This document shows, piece by piece, positions 12,056 to 24,218 of a stretch of DNA of 64,000 nucleotides. This stretch comes from Erodium maritimum (Eukaryota > Streptophyta > Magnoliopsida > Geraniales > Geraniaceae): contig OY997591.1 in NCBI GenBank assembly GCA_963921825.1, positions 16,549,515-16,613,514 of the forward strand, given 5' to 3'. The notes under the pieces are model-generated. The model saw nothing but the letters and a program-made list of their open reading frames with translations. It ran no database searches and was not told the origin of the DNA. The position numbers and the translations under genes are program-made. Position 1 is the first letter of the stretch. Every line of letters begins with the position of its first letter.

Positions 12056-12118
12056 CCTACAACTATCCGAAAGAGAGTTTTTATTTTTTGATGCGCTTTG
12101 CTCCCTAGAATTCCAACA
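12056..12118. repeat. Right end of the interrupted LTR-like repeat
   Basis: Removing the Mutator-like element and one copy of its 9-bp target duplication joins 7265 directly to 12056. The joined sequence ends with TTCCAACA at 12118. This looks like an LTR end and lies about 45 bp upstream of a TATA-like motif of TAF6. Confidence 0.35.
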
Positions 12119-12161
12119 ATAGCTAAACATAATTACCACGAATAAATAAAAAAAGACAAAT

Positions 12162-12169
12162 GTATATAA
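12162..12169 (+). promoter_or_regulatory. TAF6: Candidate TATA box of TAF6
   Basis: GTATATAAG lies about 440 bp upstream of the TAF6 ATG, in the only non-transposon stretch before the gene. It would give a 5' leader of roughly 400 nt. That leader contains at least one upstream ATG (near 12389) and a possible intron acceptor before 12573. Only the position and motif support this; no transcript evidence is available. Confidence 0.35.
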
Positions 12170-12607
12170 GCCAACTTGAGTGCCCATTGACCCGATAACC
12201 CGCCTGCTATAAACCAATTGTAGATCCGCAAGAAAGATTCGGGTTCCCAGGCTCGTCCCCTTCACAATCCTGGAACGCACTCTGGGAGAAGGTTCGAGCT
12301 CCGCACCAGAAAAAAGTCAGTATTCTTCACCGGCATCCGGGTCACAGAGCTTCTCTTTCTGCAATACGGTGTAAGCAACTCAGCTGCAATGGTTTCTTCT
12401 CCATTTTATCGAACTTTAAGCTAGGGTTTTAGTGCTTGACCGTGAAAGTCCTAGAAAATTGAATTGTGTATTTCATCTCCGTTATACGAGCTCAAGATTG
12501 ATCTGGTGGAAATGAAAGCCTGAAGTGCCGGCTATCTCTGTGTAGTGTAATTGTAGCTGGTGACCTGATTGTTAGGAGCTTCAATTCACGGGGTATTAGG
12601 AAGCAAA

Positions 12608-15600
12608 ATGAGTATTGTGCCGAAAGAGACTATTGAGGTGATAGCTCAGAGCATTGGGATAAATAATTTGTCTTCGGATGCTGCGCTTGCTCTTGCCCCA
12701 GATGTCGAGTACAGAATGCGCGAGATCATGCAGGTGACATTGTCTGTGCTTTTATTGAAATGGTTTTGTTTGGACTTTTATTTTTATTTTGATGAATGGT
12801 TTCAATGGTTCACATATGAGTATGTAATCTTGTTACACATTGTGATTTTTTAGTTATAGTATGGCTGAAGAAGAAGGTTTTTTTTAGTGCTCAGTTAGGC
12901 TAGAAGGCTGGATATTGTGGATCTGTGGTACTGCTGGCGTTTCTTATGATCAATTATTAGAAAGGTGGTAGATTGGTAGGCCCCAAATTCTGAATGACCT
13001 TGACAATATCATAAGTTATCTTAAGATGTTTGGACGCAAAAATAACTGATTGCATGTGGGCGTGTCCATCAGTTGGAATATAATATTGATCAGTATGCTG
13101 AGACTGATGAGAGGTTGATTCCTATCCCTTCTAATCAAGATGGAGAGTAACAGGTCGTTTTAAAAGTTTAGATATATGGTAAAAGAGATTGGATAAGATT
13201 CGCACATTCTGGCATTAGCATTAGATGATATGGCTAGTAACCATGCACATAATGTGAAATTTAAGTTACTCATTGTCTACTCAGTTGCTAAGGATTTTCT
13301 AGTAGTATGAATATGTCACTAATTAGTTTCTGTAAAATGAGATAAAAGTATCAAAATAGTTTTCTTTGACAAACGGCAGGAGGCAATCAAGTGCATGCGG
13401 CACTCAAAGAGGACTACATTGACGGCAGATGATGTTGATGGCGCGCTTAACTTACGTAATATTGAGGTATGTATTCTAATAACTAGATCTATCATCTTTT
13501 ACTTCATGCATGCAAATCTGTTTGTCTAACAGTAGAACTTCTCATTAATAGTGCATCCTTCTTTTTTGCTGGGAGTGAAATTAAACTTCAATGTGGGGTG
13601 CAGGATGGAGAAAAGATATATGAGATGTTTGTTGCTTTGAGCTAATATAAATAAGCAGAAATAAACTTTATATGATGGATGTGTCTGCATGTGTTCTCAA
13701 TACATACATTCTAAAAGGAGAATGTATGTATTCATAGGAAAGACGGACTACTTACATAGAAAAAGCGTTGGGGGGAAATAAATGATCAACTTTCAAGTTC
13801 TTTAATAGATGTTCTTACAGTAAGTGATGTGAATAATTATGCAAATGAAACATTAGGAAAAAATGATGGAATAACTAATTTTACATAGGCTAAAACTGAT
13901 ACGTATTTAATTAATTGGAGACTAGATTTATGGGTTAATTGTCAGAAAGTGCACTGAAGTTTTGTCCACAAACGGAAGCATGCATAAACTTTTGTCCATG
14001 CTTTGTGGGTGCACTAAGCTTTGTCCACCGACTTTTTTAGAAAACGTAACAGATTAATTGTCGAAAACTACCCTAAAGTATTCCCCCCCGCAACTATAGA
14101 ATGCATTAGGAATTGCCCATACAACTTTAGAATGCATTATATATTGCCCACAAATCTATTGGATCTATTGGATCCGCGAAAAACTAGACCATCATCCCTG
14201 TTACGTTTTTCTAAAACAGTCGGTGGACAAAACTTTAGTGCACCCGCAAAGCATGGACAGTGCACCCACAAAGCATGTACAAAAGTTTATGCATGTTTCC
14301 GTTTGTGGACAAAACTTCGGTGCACTTTTTGACAATTAACCCTAGATTTATTACAAGCACTAAAAGTACAAAATATGTTCAGTTACCTAATGGTATTTCG
14401 ATCTTTCATGCTTTCAAACTGCATTGCTTATCTAATGTTATCTTCATATATCGCCCCCCTGTGAGCCGGAGTGCATCAAACAATGTGCCTAATGTTTTGA
14501 ATAGCACTCCCTTTGTCCGAATTAAATGTCCAATTTGACTATTCGCAAAAATCAAGCATTCAAATTTTAGTGCATGACTTTCCATCCTTTATTCTCTTGT
14601 CCCCATTACTCAAATTTTATAACTAACGTATGAAGTTGTATTGTTCGTAATCCATGCTTAACTAAAATAGAAAGTATAACACTTACTTTGGACATCCATT
14701 TTAGAAAAGTAGGACACATTTTGTAATGGAGGTAGTATCTGTTTGTGCAAGAATTTGTGAGTCCCATTTAGTTTTTGAATTTTTGGAGAGCTTATTTTCT
14801 CTTGTTGCATTCACTCAGCCAATATATGGTGTCGCATCCAGTGGTCCATTGCAATTCAAAAGAGCTATTGGACATAAGGATTTGTTCTACATTGATGACA
14901 AGGATGTGGACTTTAAAGATGTAAGAAGTCATATATCATATATGTTTTTTTTAAACTAAAGTGGAAGGCACAATTTTTAGTGTTCCGTTCTCTGTTGAAT
15001 TATAGGTAATTGAGGCTCCTTTGCCAAAAGCACCACTTGATACTGCACTTGTTTGTCACTGGCTAGCTATTGAGGGTGTTCAACCTGCTATTCCAGAAAA
15101 TGCTCCAGTTGAAGGTATGTGTCTGGATTTCAAGACAATTGCTAGGATAATTCTCGCTAGCACAGTTTTTGAAAATTGGAATTCTGATGTATCATGTAAA
15201 CCCGTAAGAACTATTAGTACTTTGGCATACTAAAATACATAACAGCGGTAAAAATTAAGTGTTTAGATTTGAATTTGTATACTAGTGTCACTTGCTTATG
15301 ACTAGGGAGATATTTCTTGATTGATTTGAGTGCTAAATCTTCTTATTTTGTATATAATTCTGTTTTTCAATCTTTTGGTTACATACTCAAACTAGGATAG
15401 AATCACATCTCTGTTGAAAATTCTGGCTCGAAAACTACTTTTTTGGAATGTGAATCCTGGAAATATTTTAAAGATATAGGGCAGACTGAGCAGTTTCACT
15501 TCATTATGCTGTTGACAAGATTGTGAGAGCTGATCACGTGGGTGTGTTTGTCTGCAGTAATTACAGCTCCTTCTGATGGCAAAAAACATGAACATAAAGA

Positions 15601-18600
15601 TGATGCGCTTCCTGTTGACATTAAGTTACCAGTCAAGCATATATTATCTAGGGAGCTTCAGGTATATGTTATAACACTGCATTAATGTTTTAATTTCATG
15701 TGATGTCATGTTTATTTATTGATTGTTCAATAATCAATACCCACATGTTAACTTCCAAATGCAGCTTTACTTCGATAAAATCACTGAACTTGTTATTAGC
15801 AAGTCTGATTCAGTCCTCTTTAAAGAAGCGTTAGTGAGTTTGTCCACAGATTCCGGACTTCATCCCTTAGTTCCTTATTTCACATGCTTTATAGCTGATG
15901 AGGTAATAGTACCTACGGGAACCCCAACAACGCACCCCCTTTCGACCTTTATTAAGACAAACAAGCTAAGCTGTTTTTTTTACAAAAAAACACACAATCA
16001 CCTTTTGTTTATTTTAAATAAACAACGGTTTCCGTCAGTTTTTGCGAAAACTAACGGTCACCTTTTCAAAGTTTTTTCTCTGGAACAACCCCCTCCCCTA
16101 AAAACAGAGGTGTAGGTTAGGTTTTACAAAAAAAAAAAAAAACGGACAACGTCATCACGATTTAACGTAAACCGTTGTCTATTGACAATCAATGAAAGGT
16201 GAAGGTGTGTTTTTGTAAAAAAAAAATGCCACCGTGTCATGTTTGTCTTAACAAAGTTCGAAAGGGGGTGCATTATTGGGGTTTCTCCTCATATCTACAC
16301 ATAATTATCAGTGTGAACTATTAAAAGATCAGTAGCCATTTGTTACTTATTCTAACTCTTGATCAGGTTCCTCGTGGCTTGAGTGATTTCCCTCTTTTAT
16401 TTGCTTTGATGCGTGTTGTTTCAAGTCTCCTCCAAAATCCTCACATACACATTGAACGTTATGTAAGTTGATCCCTGTTTCATGACATCTTTGTTTATGT
16501 GCCAATTATGTTGCCCAATTACGTATGTAGCACTTGTTAACATGTGTGTAAACTATCTTAGACAGCTGTTTCTCTTAAATTTTCAATATCTACCGACTAC
16601 TGAATAAGTTGAATTGCTTGAGCTGATATGTTGTCATTGAAAGATCTTCGACCCGTTGAAGAGTAATTGTTTTCTTGTCAGTTGCACCAATTGATGCCAT
16701 CTGTGGTCACCTGCCTTGTTGCGAGACGGTTAGGAAATAGGCTTGCTGATAATCACTGGGAGCTTAGAGACTTTACAGCAAACCTGGTTGCTATAATATG
16801 CAAAAGGTTATCATCTTCACATAATTTATATAGATGTACATGAGGCAGTGATCACAGATTGGATATTAGTTTTCTTCATTATTTCACTTGCACTTGCTTC
16901 CTATTTGTTTCAATTTATGTTACGTCTTGTAGATGATGAACTGCTCAGCTGCCCTTAAGTTCTGTGGATGCTTGATTTCTGATCATCTAGTATTTACACA
17001 AATCTCAATTTCTTGAAAGCTAGTCATATGTAAAGGTTTTACAACTATTTTTTTCTTTTCAAAATGCTCTACGAGTTTTAATAAGACATCTAGTGTTTGG
17101 TTCTTTCTGTGTAACCTGCACAATTACTGGGTAACTTCCACGAGTTTGCGCTACCTTTTTAATTATTGTTGAACGAGTATATTCAATGCCTTGGTGTAGC
17201 TTGGATAACCTGGATTCATTCCAATTTCCCGACTTCTCTCCAATCTAATCTCTTCACCAAGATGATTAGGTTATAAAGTACTTGTTTTATATTAATGATA
17301 GGAGGTGGTTTTATTTTATTTATGTCATCGTCTGTGTAAAATAAAATGTCTTTAGATACTGCAATCTAAATTTACTTTCTGTTGCAGATTTGGGCATGTT
17401 TATAACACTCTACAGACACGTCTGACTAAGACTTTGCTCAATGCATTTTTAGACCCAAAACGCTCCTTGACTCAACATTATGGCGCAATTCAAGGGTTAG
17501 CAGCTCTAGGACCAAATGTGGTATTTTCTTCCGACGCGTTGATTGTGATTTAGAATGTTGATATGCTTTGACTTTTATCTTGGGTTTACTTCTAGTATTC
17601 ACACCTTTGTATAATGAGAACACAATCCTAATTTATTACATGTTGATTTCAGCCTCAAGAGTCAAGACAGGCACGAATAATACGTAGCAGCTCAATAAAT
17701 ATTTAATAATAGAAACTAAACTTTGCACCTATTGCTCTTGATAGTTATTTACAGTTACAAACATAAAAAATGAGCATTATGGTACTACATAGGTTTGACA
17801 TTTTAGCATGAAGAGGTTTTTGCCATGTCTTCAAGAAATTATCTGTAATGTATTGTTACAAGTGCAGCATCTTAACTGCATAAATTTCTGTCTGCATTAT
17901 CTGGGAGAAATACAGGCTTGTTGTGAGCCCTTTCCTCAAGTATTCAGTCTAAATCTTCTTTCAAAATTCAGTAGAATGTGTAATAAGAAAATAACTGGCA
18001 TGTACAACATACCCACTTACACACATATGGTTTGCACATCTCTCTTATCTGTTAAGCAGAGCTTCTTTGAAGTACCAATGAAAATGTTAAATCTACTAGT
18101 TCCAAAATCCTTGTGCTCTTTACCCGTCCAACTGGTTATCATTACATTTCTCAATCTGTATTATGTTCCTTTCCTACTTTTTTCGGTACCGTCTACTTAT
18201 ATTTACAGTGACTTGATCCATTTATGATGCTATACAATTAGGTCCGGCTTCTTATACTGCCAAATCTTGAACCATATATGCGACTTCTTCAACCTGAGAT
18301 GCTTTTTGAGAAGCAAAAGAACGAGATGAAGAGGCATGAAGCTTGGCGTGTATATGGGGCTTTGCTGGTGAGATTTCTTTTCTTAATATGATGCTTCTGT
18401 CATCTTAATTAATCTATCGGACACGAGTTTATGAGAGCACGTGGTGAGGATGGTGAGACCGTACATTTTCCAGTGTGCAGCAGGTCAATCCATATATGAG
18501 CGGCTCAAGATCTTCCCTCCTTTGCCATCACCAGCAGCACATTCTATCTTAAGGACCAATGCGAGGGTAGTGACTACAATGCCAAGTAAGTCCCAATACA

Positions 18601-19240
18601 ATAAAGAAAACCTTCAATTAACAATACATCTACTTTTCATGCGTTTGTAGTGTATCTTTTGTTAATGCATGAGCTCCAAATGATTAAGATTGCTTGAATA
18701 CCTAAAATTGCAAAATGTGTTTTGGTGGTGTTCATGAATTATATATAAATGAATCTAAAACCCTACAAGAAGGGTAGAGCTGCAAGAGACTTTGATTCTC
18801 AATGGCATTGTTTTTTGAGTTTGGAGTGGGACTCAAATCCAGTTTTGACTTGGATGATTTTTTGAAAAGATAAACGCAAGGCGAGCTTGGACCATTTGGA
18901 AGAGCAGCCACCCCTGAAGAAGATAGTAACTGATGGTCCAATTTGTGTAGCTTCTGTAAACTCCACCATAGCTCCGATGGAAGTGAGTACAGTAGGTCCA
19001 GCCTCTACTGGTCTTGATGCAGTCCCGTCATCATCTGAACAGAATGCCAAGGAGACAGTTCCAGACGGCAGTGAAGGTAGGAAGAAGAAAGATAGACAGG
19101 TCCTGAAGACGTCAGCCATCCTCAATCAAATCTGGAAGGACGACCTAAATTCTGGGAGACTAATGGTGTCACTGTTTGAGCTGTTTGGTGAAAGCACTCT
19201 CTCCTTCATTCCTCTACCAGAAATGTCTATGTTTCTCTGA
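12608..19240 (+). CDS. TAF6: TAF6, TFIID subunit 6 (12 coding exons, 542 aa)
   Basis: Exons: 12608-12733, 13380-13466, 14819-14920, 15006-15114, 15558-15661, 15765-15902, 16367-16462, 16682-16806, 17388-17520, 18242-18367, 18474-18585, 18870-19240. All introns are GT-AG and the joined frame is open for 543 codons including TGA. The N-terminus [18 protein letters not shown] starts the histone-fold domain (about residues 1-70), which in TFIID pairs with TAF9. [17 protein letters not shown] is the fold's later helix region. Exons 5-10 hold the conserved TAF6 C-terminal HEAT-repeat region ([35 protein letters not shown]). The C-terminus [12 protein letters not shown] to EMSMFL is also family-typical. 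The length is close to that of other plant TAF6 proteins. It acts in the nucleus in RNA polymerase II initiation. I see no disabling change. Introns 2 and 6 carry foldback transposons. The neighbouring EF-hand gene is convergent, on the far side of the retrotransposon block. Confidence 0.95.
13932..14342. mobile_element. Foldback MITE (Mutator type) in TAF6 intron 2
   Basis: The two ends are inverted over roughly 100 bp (GGGTTAATTGTCA at the left, TGACAATTAACCC at the right). The 9-bp duplication TAGATTTAT flanks both sides exactly (13923-13931 and 14343-14351). It is 411 bp with no coding capacity. It lies mid-intron, away from splice sites, so it probably does not alter TAF6 splicing. Confidence 0.88.
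15917..16288. mobile_element. Foldback MITE-like element in TAF6 intron 6
   Basis: The ends are inverted: GGAACCCCAACAACGCACCC near 15918 and GGTGCATTATTGGGGTTTCTCC near 16268. Internal inverted stretches also occur around long A and T runs. A clean target duplication was not found, so the exact edges are uncertain. It starts only about 15 bp after the 5' splice site of intron 6 (GTAATAGT). Confidence 0.65.
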
Positions 19241-19953
19241 CCATTGTAGAAAACCTTTTGTTATCAAGCTAAGTAATTGCTGTTAGGTTTTTTGAATCTT
19301 AATTTGTGCATTATTATTCATGCCCTAGTCGAGCACACAATAATATTGCACTTTTTCTGTAACATGGTTTGTTGAACCAATTTTGGTGGGTTGTTGGAAG
19401 CACCAGGGCCAGTAGGTTGAGACGTTTGATTTATTTTGGTGTTTACATTTATGTTTGGATGGTCAGAAACAGGTGGTGCAAGGTCGGGGTCTTGTATGGT
19501 TGAGGTGTGAAACAAGCTGTGTGGTGTGAAGAATAAACCATGGGTATGCATAAGTTGTCATAGCTCCAGAAAGTAGTCAAGGTTGTAAGAAGTCAAAAGA
19601 GGTGGACTGATCATTAATAAAAGGTCATGGTCTACAGGAATAAGAGAATAAGAACCGTTGGCGAGAACAAAGCATGGTCTGTTACGGGTATCGTGTTCTC
19701 ACCGTCCTCTTGAGACTCCAACCATTCGTTTCCAGATACCCACGAGCCCTTTTTAATCATAGTTTATTTTCACAAGGAGAGCATATTTGGAGGCAACGCT
19801 ATTGCTACTTTCTTTTTGTTATGATTGAGGAATATTATCGTTTGTCCTACAACGATCCACCTTTCTAATGCTATCGTCTCAATGCAAGCTAGATAAAATT
19901 GAAAAGAGTTGCACCTTTCTTTAACTTTTGTACCTAATCCATATTAGGGAAGG
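19241..19953 (+). other. TAF6 3' untranslated and downstream sequence
   Basis: AT-rich sequence following the TGA. It has several loose poly(A)-signal-like motifs (for example AATAAA near 19526 and 19614) but none clearly preferred. I see no other gene here. Confidence 0.5.
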
Positions 19954-20330
19954 TTTTTTTTTGGAGCGAAATGAACTAGTTTTATTAATATGAAACCCTT
20001 AAACAAAACGAAGAATAGGGAGAAAGTACCCAAGACTCCGTGCCACCATAAAATAAAAGACCACTCTCCAAGACCAACAACAAGAGGCAAACATATGGCC
20101 GATATCCTCTCCTCCCGAACCACACGACATGTATGTCTATCGCCCTATCCAATGAGAACACAACCAAGTAAGCGATTATATATTTGGCGAAATTGGAGCA
20201 GACCAAATCAACGTTACCCAAGGCACTTTTGCCCCGCACACCTCTCTCTATCAGAGCAAGATATAAACCTCATTTGAAAACTCTCCGAGGACCGAATCAC
20301 CCTCTTAAGTGCTCTAAGCATTACCAATAT
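19954..20330 (-). mobile_element. Probable 3' fragment of a LINE, reverse orientation
   Basis: A T9 run at 19954-19962 is followed by the complement of a ...TTAATAAAAC... terminus, which looks like the A-tailed 3' end of a LINE read on the - strand. The - strand frames upstream carry short peptides but no intact domain. No target duplication was recognised. Confidence 0.4.
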
Positions 20331-20344
20331 AAAAAATTAACATA

Positions 20345-20750
20345 TGTAACGATATAGATGGTTTGTGGAATGAAAATGAAGATTGAGACCAGGAAGGGAA
20401 GTGTTTTTGATATTGAATTTTGATGAAGCTTACAATTCTCTACAGAAATGAAGAACAGAGCAATCTAACCCTAGAAATGATAAAAGACAAAACATCCAAA
20501 TTCTCGATAATGATTTCAGTACCCCTCTCCACTACTTGATACCCTGCAACGTTCTGCTCCACAATCGCAGCTGGCATCGCAGCTACTCGGGACCACAGAA
20601 GTCGCGTGGTGTCACGCGTCGATGAGCTGGGAAGAAGCACAGTGGCTCACGCGCTGAGATGCAACCCACTTACTCCAAACGGCGTCGTTCCCCCAACAGT
20701 TTTAACAGAAATTCAAAAACAAACTAACTTGAGTCATAAGCTTCATGACA
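20345..20750 (-). repeat. 3' LTR of the Reina-like chromovirus
   Basis: It matches 25703-26109 along its full length. It is flanked inside by a polypurine tract (20751-20773; AAAGGGGAATG on the - strand) and outside by ACATA. Confidence 0.9.
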
Positions 20751-20779
20751 AATACATTCCCCTTTAAAATGGCTTGTCC

Positions 20780-23700
20780 TCAAGCCAGCATTTTAGCCAC
20801 ACACTCTGGAGATTGAGCTTTCATCAATGGAGCATCCTCCCATGTTGCATCCTCAGGAGAAGAGTGATCCCATTGCACCAGATACTGAACCATGTCAGCA
20901 TTGTTTCTGTTAACAATTCTCTTCTGCAGCATAGCCAATGGTTGGATTTTCAGATGGCCTTCCCCATTAACCTCAGGCAGTCTAGGAGCTAGTCTATTCT
21001 TGTGGCCCAACTGCTTTTTAAGCAATGAAACATGAAACACTGGGTGGATTTTTGAGTCTACAGGAAGCCTTAATTTGTAAGCCATTGCACCAACCTTTTC
21101 AATCACTTGAAAAGGCCCATAGAATCTAGGAGATAGCTTCAAATTCAGTCTGAGGTTCACTGAATTTTGTCTATATGGTTGAAATCTCAGATAAACCCAG
21201 TCACCAACTGAGAACACTCTTTCAGTTCTGCCCTTATCTGCATTTAGCTTCATTCTAGCTTGAGCCTGGGCCAAATTGTCCTTCAGCACCCTAGATAATT
21301 TCTCTCTTGAATTTATGAATCCTTCCACAACCTCAACATGTCAAGTAATAGGACCCAGATGAATATTTGTTGGTGGAAAACCATAAAGGGCCTCAAAAGG
21401 GGACATCTGCAGAGAAGAATGATAACTGGTATTGTACCAGAACTCTGCAAATGTAAGCCATTTATGCCATCTCTTTGGAAATTGGTGAGTCATGGCTCTT
21501 AAATAATGCTCAAGGCACTGATTTACTCTCTCAGATTGACCGTCTGATTGAGGGTGATAAGCAGTTGTCATACTGAGCTGCACCTCCAATTTCTTAAACA
21601 GCTCTTTCCAAAAATTGCTCAGGAATACCTTATCTCTATCAGATACAATAGCATTGGGAAGGCCATGGAGCTTAAATATGTGATCAAAAAATACCTGTGC
21701 CACAGTTGAAGCAGTGAATGGATGGCTTAGAGGGAGGAAATGTGCATATTTGCTGAACCTATCCACCACCACCATGATCACATTTTTTGAATCTGATACT
21801 AGAAGACCCTCCACAAAATCCATAGCTATATCACTCCAGGGCTTAGCAGGAATAGGTAAAGGTTGGAGCAACCCAGCATAGGGAGTGTGTTCTGCCTTGC
21901 ACTTCTGACATATATCACATTCAGAGACAAATTGATGAATGTCCTTGTGCATGCCAAGCCAGTAGAAGTTTTGTTTGATCCTTTTGGTAGTAACTGCAAT
22001 ACCAGAATGGCCACCCAGAGGTCCTTCATGTAAACAGGTCATGATCTTCCTTCTCAGATCAGTGGACTTCCCCAAATAAATTTGACCTTGATACATGATC
22101 ATTCCTTGCTTTAGAGAATAGTTAGGTACCCCAGAAGAAGAAATGGATAATTGGAGCAACAACTTCTGTGCTTCCACATCATCATCATAAGAAGTAATCA
22201 CCTCAGTCATCCAAGAGGGTATCAGAGTAGAAAGCTCATTTAAAGTAGCCTCGGGAATTCTGGACAAGGCATCAGCAGCCACATTGTCCTTGCCCTTCTT
22301 AAACTCTATTTTGTAATCCAAGCCCATCAGCTTGGCTAGCCATTTATGTTGAAAGGAAGTGGTTAATTTATGCTCCAACAAGAACTTGAGGCTTTGGTGA
22401 TCAGTCCTCAATATAACACTTCCTGAGGAGAAGTAGTGCCTCCATTTCTGGATGCAAGTTATCACAGCCAACAATTCCTTTTCATATGTAGACATTTCCA
22501 TATTTTTTTGGACCCAATGCTTTGCTCAAGAAAGCTATTGGTCTACCTTCCTGCATCAAAACTCCTCCTATACCCTTGTCACATGCATCAACCTCAATAA
22601 TGAAAGGCAAGGAGAAGTCAGGCAACCTCAGTACATGTGTTGTGCTCATTGCAGCCTTCAGCTTGTCAAAGCTCAATTGTGCCTCAGGGCTCCACAAGAA
22701 GCTATTATTTTTTAATAAATTGGTCAAAGGCCTTGCAATGTTTCCATAGTCCTTTACAAACCTTCTGTAATACCTAGTCAGCCCCAAGAATCCCCTCAGT
22801 GCCTTTAGAGTAGTTGGGGTTGGCCACTATTGCATTGCTTGCACCTTAGCTGGGTTAGTAGCAACCCCATTAGCTGAGATCACATGTCCTAGATATTCAA
22901 TAGATTCACTGCCAAACTCACATTTTGACATTTTTGCATAAACCTTTTTCTCCTGTAACCTCTGCAATACCATAGCTACATGCTGGAGATGCTCTTCCCA
23001 TGATTTGCTGTAAATCAATATGTCATAAAAAAAACTAGCACAAACTTCCTCAAAAAATCCTTCAGGACATGATTCATCAATGCCTGGAATGTAGAAGGGG
23101 CATTGGACAGCCCAAATGGCATGACTCTAAATTGGTAGTGCCCTTCATGGGTTCTGAAGGCAGTTTTCAGCTCTTCCCCCTCAGCAAGCCTCACTTGATG
23201 GTACCCTGACCTCAAGTCTATCTTGGAATTTTTTTTACAGCCAGCAAGCTCATCAAGCAACTCCTCAATAGTAGGTATTGGAAACTTATCTTTAATTGTT
23301 TGGCTGTTCAGTTGCCTAAAATCAATGCACATTCTGTAAGTTCCATCTTTTTTCTTGACCAAAAGCACTGGGAATGAGTATGGGCTTGTGCTATGTTGGA
23401 TGACCCCAGCTTGCAACATATCATCTATCAGAGACTCAAGCACATTTTTCTATTCATATGTGTGCTTATAGGGCCTTATGGAAGGGGGTTTACTCCCAGG
23501 CAACAATGGTATCCTATGATCACAAAACCTTCTAGGTGGTAATGTGGCTGGGGTTTCAAACACAGAAGGGAAGAGATTTAGCACAACTTGCATTTCAGGA
23601 TGAATATCCAATTGTGTTTTATCAGCCTCATTAATCAAGAAAAACTGACCCAAGAACAAGGGTTCCCCAGCTAAAACATCATGCCTCAAAGAATTAAAAG

Positions 23701-24218
23701 TAGCTAAAGAGCAATGATCAGATGGAACTTCCTCCAAAAGTTCAATCTTGTCCCTTCCCACAGTGATTGTTATAGATCTTCTAGCATAGTCTAGCTCTAT
23801 AGGGTTCACAGTTTGTAACCAATCCACTCCCAGCACCATGTTAAAATCACCCAAAGGCATTACTAAGAATTCCCAAGTCAAGGTGACATTATGAAAACTC
23901 CATGAAACCCTAGTGATAGTACTGCAAATTTGCTGGTTTCCATTGCCCATTTTAACCAATGTACTAGGACCATGATATAAAGGTAACCCCAATCTACCTA
24001 CAATAGTTTTATCTACAAAAGACTTTGTTTCCCCAGTGTCTATTAATACTGAAATAGGTGTAGAGTGTACCTGACCAATAATTCTTATGGATTTGGCCTT
24101 GTTGATATGCACCATATGACCAAAGGCCTCATGTGAGAGGACACATAAATCAGCTTGTAGTAGCTCCTCAGCATGTTCCTCTTCCATTGCAGGCTCCCCC
24201 AGCTCCCAATCACCTGTT
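20780..24218 (-). pseudogene. pol of the Reina-like chromovirus: protease, RT, RNase H, integrase, chromodomain-like end
   Basis: Protease (24060-23700) has the active-site LIDTGE. RT (23443-22830) has [16 protein letters not shown] and [16 protein letters not shown]; its catalytic Asp-Asp box falls exactly at a frame change in a T-rich run near 23020-23030. RNase H (22787-22240) includes VDACDKGIGGVL and VAADALSR. Integrase (22060-21340) has the HHCC finger (GGHSG, CDICQKC), then Asp in MDFVEGL, Asp in IVSDRD and Glu in YHPQSDGQSE. The end (20930-20780) has MVQYLVQWDHSSPEDATWE, chromodomain-like. Breaks: TAG near 23447 and 22824, a frame change near 22490, and TGA near 21338. Confidence 0.88.

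Noticed and set aside
15917-16288. TTCACTTT/GGGG-type ends as a 9-bp target duplication in TAF6 intron 6
   Set aside because: No pair of equal 9-bp flanks could be found; only the inverted ends are supported.
18887-19240. A separate small gene after TAF6
   Set aside because: The frame is the last exon of TAF6. The split codon with exon 11 and the family-typical C-terminus fit exactly.
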